Of a stretch of DNA of 38,969 bases, positions 32,835-38,969 are shown in pieces (positions within the stretch are counted from its first letter, which is position 1; each line of letters starts with the position of its first letter). The DNA is from an uncultured Alistipes sp. (GTDB lineage Bacteria > Bacteroidota > Bacteroidia > Bacteroidales > Rikenellaceae). The notes beneath the pieces are model-generated. The model was not told the origin of the DNA and ran no database searches. It was given only the letters and a program-made list of their open reading frames with translations. The position numbers and the translations under genes are program-made. The stretch is from NCBI GenBank assembly GCA_949286165.1, contig CASDZK010000046.1:1-38969 (forward strand), in the 5' to 3' direction.

Positions 32835-35402
32835 TCAGTTTACGGAAGGAATCGTCACGCCTTCGCGTCCCGTCGCCAACGGATAATCGGGATCGACACG
32901 GCCCGAATAATCATTGCCGGAGATCGTGCCGGAAAACTCGTCCCAGAAATAGAACGCATGCCCGGCGCTGCCGTTTTCGCCCAGATTCAGGAACTTGTTG
33001 TTCGTAACGGCTCCGCTACCTCCCAACACCATGTGCCGGTTATAAATCGTATTGCCTTCGATAAGCACGTTATCCATCGATGCGCTGTTGAACCATACCT
33101 GACGGTCCTCGCCGGCGTAACCGTCCAGATTTTTCACGGTATTCCCCCGAACAACGGCGTTCGCACCGGAACTGAAAATGCCCATCGCGTTCGTCCGGAT
33201 AGCGTTGTTCAACAACTGTGCGCCCGCACCGGTAAAAGAGATAAAACCGAATTCGTTAGAACGATCCCTGTCGGAATTCGGCGCGACACTGTGCATCAAA
33301 TCGTAGTCGGCGAACAGTGTCGAATTTCGGATAACGATATCCGATCCCCGGACGAGGATGTTGCCATACGACGTATTTTTACCCGTATAGGCATAATCGA
33401 CCGCATCCAGGACGATACCGGAAGCAGCCAGTTCAACGATTCCGGAAAGCGTAGCCTCTTCCGCACAGGTCAGCGTCATCCGTTCGGTAATTTTCAGGGT
33501 ATTCGTGTAATAAGGATCTCCTTCCACTACCGGACCTTCGATATCGCCGTGCAGAATTACCGTCGCACCGGCAGGCATCGCGTCGAATACCTGTTGCAGG
33601 GTAAAGCCCTCGGTCTGCATCATGTAAGGATAAACGTGCAGTTTGAGGGAACCTTCCACACTGACCACGTTTCGGGAATTTTGGCTCGATCCGAACGGCC
33701 CGTAATATTCCTTTTCATGGATCGGGTCGATCTCCACGTTTTTCAAGGTAACGGCAGATTGGGTAAAGGTGTTCGATCCGCCGTTCATATAAGTCGTTAT
33801 CAGGGCGCCTTCGATCCGCGTGTCTTCCACCCTCGCGGATTTGCCGGTCCAGTCGCCTTCGAAAATCAACGAGCCGCCCTTATCGTTTTCGGCCGCTTTT
33901 ATCACGCTGTTCTGCAAGACAAAGTTATTGGCGCCGAAAGCGGTTATCGCCTTATTGCCGGCGGCTTCATTGTAATATTCGGAACAGTCGATGCCGCGCA
34001 CGGTAAGACCGTCGAGCGTCACGTTGTTGCCGTACACAAGGATCGTGCTGCCCTGGTTGGTCTCCCATCGCGATGCATCGCCGCCCTGCATGCCTCCGTC
34101 GGCAGAAGCTTTGATGACGGGGTTGCCTTCGCCCTGTACGGTAATACCGTTGGCCGTAATGACAAAACGCGAAGATTTGGTCCCGGAATTGATATTCGTT
34201 TCTTGCGTTTTCGTTACGTCATACTCGCCCGCATGAATAATCCATTTCTGGTTGTCGGCCTGATTTTCCAAGGCTGCGAACAGGTCCTCTACGGAACGGA
34301 TTTCAACCGTGCCGCTGGCATACTCCAATATGCGCGAAGCCGAGAACGCCTGTCCATTTCGGTCGATCAAGGTCACTTTGAGTACGGCGAGCGTACCGCT
34401 TTTGTCGGACGTCCATACCACCTTGACCGCCGCGTCGCCGTTGTATTTGCCGCCGGAGAAGGTAGGTTCAACGATTTCCACACCGACAGAAGATGTCGAA
34501 CGGGTCGCAATGTCCGTTGCCGAACCGTTGTCCTCTGCCTTCACTTCGGCCACTAAAGCGTTGTAATCCTCCTCTTTCAGTGTCGCGGGCAATACGATTC
34601 CGATCACGTTCGAAGCCGGGGTTACGGTAAAGACCTCATAACTGTCGAACCCGATAGAAAGCTCGTGGCGCGGCAGGGTCAGCGTGGTTCCGTCAGCCAA
34701 CGTAAAGGTCACACAGGTCGGGTCACTCTTGTAGTCGATGCCGTCTTTCTGGAAAATGGCGTCGCCCTGCTCTCCGGTAGCCGGGACTTTTTCCGTTCCA
34801 TTATAGAGCCAGTCGCCGTCCACCTGCCAATACAACACGCCGTTTTCTTCCGCTACGCTCAATACCGGAGTATGTCCTGAGGCACCGGGAGCACCAGGAG
34901 CACCCGGAGCGCCGGGAGTTCCGGGAATCCCCTGTTCTCCTTTTTCCCCGGTAACAGGAATTTTATTGTTTTGGTCGTCAAGCAGAAACTCAGGCTCCCC
35001 GTCCCCGATTTTGACCGTCCAGTAATAGGTTTCGTCCGCGGAATTTGCCGGGTCCTGGGCCGCGCCGATCTGCGGGGTTATACCCGGATCGCCATTTTGA
35101 CCGTTTTTACCGTGCTTGATCGTGATGGGATCTCCGCTCTGGAACTCGATGGTGTAACCCGTCACTTCCGTTCCTTCCATAATCGGACTGACTCCGGTAA
35201 TGAAATTTTTGCTTTCGAGGGCGGCTACCAAACCCTGCAAGGAACCGATCTGTCCCTTGGCAGTTTCGCACCAGGTTTCGAGGGCCGTTACACGGCTCTG
35301 CAAATCCTTGATGTCGTTGCGTACGTCCGTGTCGTCGTACTTGTCGCACCCGGCCAGCATTGTCGTAGCCGCAAGTGCGAGGACAAACAGTTTGTTCTTC
35401 AT
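32835..35402 (-). CDS. surface lipoprotein with DUF4988, collagen-like repeats and a beta-helix domain
   Basis: The 855-residue protein has a lipoprotein signal with lipobox LAGC (Cys19). A coiled-coil segment follows (about 24-64), then a DUF4988-like region (about 20-245; the N-terminal domain also found in PL29 lyases). Within it lie collagen-like Gly-X-Y triplets: three at 98-106 and eight at 152-175 (GEKGEQGIPGTPGAPGAPGA onward). Residues ~250-360 look like a beta-sandwich linker. From ~365 to the end the Asn/Val/Ile-rich repeats (GNNVTLDGLTVRG, GANAVVRGNTVKN) indicate a right-handed parallel beta-helix like polysaccharide lyases. It is probably exposed on the cell surface; glycan binding or cleavage is plausible but no catalytic residues were identified. 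It has its own promoter, a long structured leader and a terminator. Confidence 0.87.
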   Translation of the reverse strand: MKNKLFVLALAATTMLAGCDKYDDTDVRNDIKDLQSRVTALETWCETAKGQIGSLQGLVAALESKNFITGVSPIMEGTEVTGYTIEFQSGDPITIKHGKNGQNGDPGITPQIGAAQDPANSADETYYWTVKIGDGEPEFLLDDQNNKIPVTGEKGEQGIPGTPGAPGAPGAPGASGHTPVLSVAEENGVLYWQVDGDWLYNGTEKVPATGEQGDAIFQKDGIDYKSDPTCVTFTLADGTTLTLPRHELSIGFDSYEVFTVTPASNVIGIVLPATLKEEDYNALVAEVKAEDNGSATDIATRSTSSVGVEIVEPTFSGGKYNGDAAVKVVWTSDKSGTLAVLKVTLIDRNGQAFSASRILEYASGTVEIRSVEDLFAALENQADNQKWIIHAGEYDVTKTQETNINSGTKSSRFVITANGITVQGEGNPVIKASADGGMQGGDASRWETNQGSTILVYGNNVTLDGLTVRGIDCSEYYNEAAGNKAITAFGANNFVLQNSVIKAAENDKGGSLIFEGDWTGKSARVEDTRIEGALITTYMNGGSNTFTQSAVTLKNVEIDPIHEKEYYGPFGSSQNSRNVVSVEGSLKLHVYPYMMQTEGFTLQQVFDAMPAGATVILHGDIEGPVVEGDPYYTNTLKITERMTLTCAEEATLSGIVELAASGIVLDAVDYAYTGKNTSYGNILVRGSDIVIRNSTLFADYDLMHSVAPNSDRDRSNEFGFISFTGAGAQLLNNAIRTNAMGIFSSGANAVVRGNTVKNLDGYAGEDRQVWFNSASMDNVLIEGNTIYNRHMVLGGSGAVTNNKFLNLGENGSAGHAFYFWDEFSGTISGNDYSGRVDPDYPLATGREGVTIPSVN

Positions 35403-35454
35403 AACTTAAATTAGGTCCGCCCGTCCCCCGGCAGAGTTTAATTACACATAAAAA

Positions 35455-35621
35455 AGACGTGGGACAGTACCTTTTATCTGCTTTTAGAGGTTTTGGCCGA
35501 CCTTGTAACACAAATAAATAAGTAAAGCCCACGTTACCGTGAGCGTTTACGCTTTACTCTTGTGTTACTTCAAAGAAATGGCCAAATTTCTAAAAGCAAG
35601 AATAAAAGCTAACGCTTTTTA
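35455..35621 (-). promoter_or_regulatory. structured 5' leader of the collagen-like lipoprotein gene
   Basis: Five nested stems share one centre: TGCTTTTAGA/TCTAAAAGCA (35481-35490, 35591-35600), TTTGGCC/GGCCAAA (35494-35500, 35582-35588), GTAACACAA/TTGTGTTAC (35507-35515, 35562-35570), AGTAAAGC/GCTTTACT (35523-35530, 35553-35560) and CACG/CGTG (35532-35535, 35540-35543). A separate hairpin AAAAGC-TAAC-GCTTTT lies at 35606-35621. The inner segment 35530-35536 is also complementary to ACGTGGG at 35457-35463, which in the transcript is followed by C and six Us. The promoter at 35689-35717 places all of this in the mRNA leader. Confidence 0.7.
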
Positions 35622-35688
35622 TATTTTATATCTTAATATTTCTCTGTTTTTTTTATGCCATAAGCGATCATATTGATTATTCCCTGCA

Positions 35689-35717
35689 AATATAGCGATT
35701 ACAGGATTATTTCAATA
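35689..35717 (-). promoter_or_regulatory. promoter of the collagen-like lipoprotein gene
   Basis: On the minus strand, TTG (35715-35717), an 18-nt spacer and TATATTTG (35689-35696). The start codon is at 35402, so the leader would be about 280 nt, by far the longest in the window. Confidence 0.65.
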
Positions 35718-35935
35718 AATAAAACGGTCCAAAATTTCAGGCTATATTTATTTCATACGATTTCAGAATTACATACAACCAGTAAATTAAGAACAAGAAC
35801 CCGCACATGACGAACGTCTGACTACTTCACGCCGCATCATCGTTTGTCCGATCAACCGGTCCACACGGCTTCCCGTACCGCCTCTCCTGTCATTTTCATT
35901 TTTTCCATAACCGATTAATTACAGACATATTTAAC

Positions 35936-35943
35936 TATTTTTG
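35936..35943 (+). promoter_or_regulatory. -7 box of the SGNH hydrolase gene
   Basis: TATTTTTG, matching TAnnTTTG, 20 nt before the ATG at 35964. No TTG was seen upstream. The rest of the stretch from 35718 to 35935 shows no gene. Confidence 0.5.
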
Positions 35944-35963
35944 CAATATACAATTCCAATACC

Positions 35964-36653
35964 ATGAAAAAACAGATAACGGCTGCATTATTGCTCCTCT
36001 TATGTACCGGGATATGCGGATTTTCGAAAGAACGGAAAAAAGACAAAACGCCCGTCCGGGAAAATATCGAATGGCTGGACGTCTGGATGCCGCGCACGAA
36101 CGACACCCTGTTGCCGAGAGTGCTGTTAATCGGCAATTCCATTACCCGGGCTTATAACAACAGCGTGGAAAAACGGCTGGAAGGGAAAGCGTACGTCGCC
36201 CGGCTGGCCACGTCGAAAAGCATCGGAGACCCGGCTTTGTTACAGGAAATAGCCTTGATTCTAAGTTATTACGACTTCGATGTGGTGCATTTCAACAACG
36301 GCATGCACGGATGGGGATACACGGAAACGGAATACGCCGCGGCATTCCCCGATTTCTACAAAACGATCCGCCGGGGGGCTCCCCATGCGAAACTGATTTG
36401 GGCGACAACCACCCCGGTACGGACAGGACCGGACATGCGGGAATTCGATCCGAAAACGGAACGGGTCCGGGAACGGAACCGGATTGCCGCCGCTTATCTG
36501 GCGGATAAAGAGGTGGTCATCAACGATCTGTTCGGTTGCGTGGAAAAACACTCGGAATATTATGCGGGCGGCGACGGAATACATCCGGTAAAAACCGGCG
36601 TGGAAGCTCTTGCGGACCAAGTGGCCGATATTATTTTATCCGTATTGCCATAA
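35964..36653 (+). CDS. secreted SGNH/GDSL-family hydrolase
   Basis: The 229-residue protein has a signal peptide (MKKQITAALLLLLCTGICGF) and the SGNH catalytic blocks. These are the nucleophile Ser59 in LLIGNSITRAY (block I), the Asn of block III in HFNNGMHGW (109-117), and D204/H207 in GGDGIHPV (block V). The block II Gly is less clear. SGNH enzymes deacylate or deacetylate lipids, glycans or rhamnogalacturonan-type sugars; the substrate here is unknown. It is monocistronic, with its own -7 box and a strong terminator. It sits beside the beta-helix lipoprotein gene in divergent orientation, which could hint at a shared glycan substrate. Confidence 0.88.
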   Translation: MKKQITAALLLLLCTGICGFSKERKKDKTPVRENIEWLDVWMPRTNDTLLPRVLLIGNSITRAYNNSVEKRLEGKAYVARLATSKSIGDPALLQEIALILSYYDFDVVHFNNGMHGWGYTETEYAAAFPDFYKTIRRGAPHAKLIWATTTPVRTGPDMREFDPKTERVRERNRIAAAYLADKEVVINDLFGCVEKHSEYYAGGDGIHPVKTGVEALADQVADIILSVLP

Positions 36654-36710
36654 TCCGTAACCGCGGAAACCGTTACAAACACCGACGATTCCCGTTTTAC
36701 AAAAAAGTTG

Positions 36711-36814
36711 CCCCAAAAGTCTTCATCGGCTGCATTACCGCTTTCCAAAGATCCGGTCACGTGCATCAGCACACTTGATCTGCACCCCAAGAGTTTTTTG
36801 TCTAACTTTTGGGG
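36711..36814. repeat. dispersed repeat, copy B: conserved core inside a 10-bp inverted repeat
   Basis: CCCCAAAAGT (36711-36720) and ACTTTTGGGG (36805-36814) are perfect complements spanning 104 nt, against 108 nt for copy A. The core (36721-36765) matches copy A at 38 of 45 positions, while the outer arms differ from copy A's. The right arm is also part of the terminator hairpin at 36778-36821, so the left arm and the terminator's own 5' arm compete for it. Confidence 0.7.
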
Positions 36815-36836
36815 TACAGATTACTTTTTTTATTTT
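36778..36836 (+). terminator. SGNH hydrolase gene terminator
   Basis: ATCTGCACCCCAAGAGTT (36778-36795) and AACTTTTGGGGTACAGAT (36804-36821) pair over 18 positions with one mismatch and one G-T, around loop TTTTGTCT. A T-rich tail (TTTTTTTATTTT) follows. Confidence 0.8.
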
Positions 36837-36947
36837 CCCGAAATAATTTCGTATCTTTATTGCATTGAATATGAATCATTTTCATTGTATAGCCAACAGA
36901 CACGGTTCTTTTGTTTAAACCGCTACCCGAGGAAACGGATTTCCGAC

Positions 36948-36963
36948 ATCCCGACAACGGGAT
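36948..36963 (+). other. small hairpin in front of enolase
   Basis: ATCCCG-ACAA-CGGGAT is a perfect 6-bp stem with a 4-nt loop, 49 nt before the eno ATG. The enolase promoter is not clear: TATCTTTA near 36853 is the best -7 candidate, one base off. The rest of the 36837-37012 stretch shows no gene. Confidence 0.35.
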
Positions 36964-37000
36964 ATGGTTCGGTTTTTGTAAAATCAATTGTTTCATATAA

Positions 37001-38299
<1,299 letters not shown>

Positions 38300-38323
38300 A
38301 ACCATATCTTTTGCCAATCGACT

Positions 38324-38764
38324 ATGAAAAGGAAATTTTTATTCATGCTTTTTCTGCTCCTGACCTGCTTCGCAGGCCGGAGCCAAAACACGAAACCGGG
38401 AGTAGGACAATTGCACGATTCGATCCACGTATTCCTGCACCGTTATTTTCCCGAGAACCAGGTAGATCATTATAAATTGGAACGGGACGGACTGGCGGTA
38501 ACGGCATTCGACATTTATTTGGACGACGGATCTGAAATCGTCTTTAACCGGGACGGCGAATGGACGGAAATCGACATGGATAAAAAACCGGTTCCCAACC
38601 CGTTGATTCCTCCCGCCATTTTGCAGTATGTCCGAACGGAATATCCGAAAGCCGACATCATCGAGATAGAAAAAGAGGAGAAAAACATTTATAAAATCGT
38701 CCTGGATAACGACGTCGATTTCCTCATAAACGAATCGGGGCAGTTAATCCATACCGACGATTGA
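38324..38764 (+). CDS. secreted PepSY-like (DUF2874-type) protein
   Basis: The 146-residue protein has a signal peptide (MKRKFLFMLFLLLTCFAGRSQ) and a mature part of two PepSY-like alpha-beta units (about 25-85 and 90-144). Examples are HVFLHRYFPENQVDHYKLER and YVRTEYPKADIIEIEKEEK, each with the helix, P and beta-strand order of the BLIP-like DUF2874 fold. Such small periplasmic proteins are common in Bacteroidota; their function is not known, with inhibition of peptidases or regulation suggested for PepSY domains. It lies 24 nt after eno and is followed by a terminator hairpin at 38834-38881. Confidence 0.85.
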   Translation: MKRKFLFMLFLLLTCFAGRSQNTKPGVGQLHDSIHVFLHRYFPENQVDHYKLERDGLAVTAFDIYLDDGSEIVFNRDGEWTEIDMDKKPVPNPLIPPAILQYVRTEYPKADIIEIEKEEKNIYKIVLDNDVDFLINESGQLIHTDD

Positions 38765-38833
38765 TTGTTTCCGCCTTTCTTCTCCATGTGAAAAAACGCG
38801 GGAGGAACCGTACCCACATCAAATCAATAAGAG

Positions 38834-38881
38834 GGTGACCCAAAAGTCAAAGACAGACTTAAGGGTTACCTTTCTTTTTTT
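38834..38881 (+). terminator. terminator after the PepSY-like gene
   Basis: GGTGACCC/GGGTTACC (38834-38841, 38863-38870; one G-T pair) and AAGTC/GACTT (38844-38848, 38856-38860) stack with an AA/AA internal loop and a 7-nt terminal loop. TTTCTTTTTTT follows. Confidence 0.8.
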
Positions 38882-38969
38882 ATAATGCCAGGAAAGTCCC
38901 GGCGAGTCCGGGTAATGGATTTTTTTTGGGGGGGGGTGGAGGACAATACAGATAATTAACGGTTATCCT
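38882..38969. other. window end with a T8G9 homopolymer pair
   Basis: After the terminator there is no gene. A T8 run (38920-38927) is directly followed by G9 (38928-38936). It may be a real slippage-prone tract in front of a gene outside the window, or an artefact near a contig end. Confidence 0.45.

Noticed and set aside
35107..35532. GTG-started frame running through the lipoprotein leader
   Set aside because: It overlaps the 5' end of the lipoprotein coding region in another frame and turns into low-quality sequence; a short regulatory uORF cannot be excluded but is not supported.
36778..36821. Resemblance of the CCCCAAAAGTTAGACA stretch to ends of IS3-family elements
   Set aside because: No transposase, target duplication or separated terminal repeats are present; a terminator hairpin explains the sequence.

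Overview
The window reads as chromosomal DNA of a Bacteroidales gut-type bacterium. Most genes that start a transcription unit are preceded by the Bacteroidota promoter signature (a TAnnTTTG -7 box, often with TTG/TTTG 18-22 nt upstream). Several families are typical of Bacteroidota (DUF4954, DUF4924, the PUR-alpha/DUF3276 protein, a DUF2795 protein, a DUF4988 collagen-like lipoprotein, a TonB receptor). The fairly GC-rich coding sequence and gene repertoire would fit Rikenellaceae/Alistipes, but that genus call is an inference.

Layout. 0.5-3.2 kb: a plus-strand unit of a Dcu-type dicarboxylate transporter, MazG and a gamma-carbonic anhydrase-like protein, ended by a perfect 17-bp hairpin shared with the convergent DUF4954 gene. 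5.3-7.6 kb: thiL, adk and an acetyltransferase on the minus strand. 7.7-11.1 kb: a minus-strand run of a YqaA-like membrane protein, aroE and a large TPR protein. 11.3-15.8 kb: a DUF2795 protein, then mnmA, a BaiN-like flavoprotein, a shortened methyltransferase-like protein and a PduO-type cobalamin adenosyltransferase, headed by the PUR-alpha gene. 16.2-18.4 kb: prs and engB (minus), with osmC diverging from engB. 18.6-24.3 kb: a secreted carbohydrate/outer-membrane region with an unrecognised glycosidase-like lipoprotein, a GH5 enzyme and a TonB-dependent receptor. 24.4-28.9 kb: nadB-maf (plus) facing DUF4924, an Hsp15-like S4 protein, pth and rplY (minus). 29.1-32.3 kb: rpsT with tRNA-Glu, argH with an ArgE-like deacetylase, and tRNA-Leu. 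32.8-38.8 kb: a large collagen-like beta-helix lipoprotein with a long structured leader, an SGNH hydrolase, enolase and a PepSY-like secreted protein.

Most genes are housekeeping (translation, tRNA modification, nucleotide, NAD, arginine and shikimate metabolism). The non-routine material is (1) a roughly 280-nt leader of the collagen-like lipoprotein gene, holding five nested inverted repeats over 120 nt and a possible competing terminator or pseudoknot pairing; (2) a dispersed element at 18.4 and 36.7 kb with a shared 45-nt core between inverted-repeat arms that differ between copies yet stay complementary, with a possible core-less relative at 3.2 kb; (3) a ThiL with substitutions in metal-site motifs; and (4) a methyltransferase-family protein that has lost its SAM-binding motif. 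No CRISPR array, prophage, integrase, transposase or complete insertion sequence was seen.
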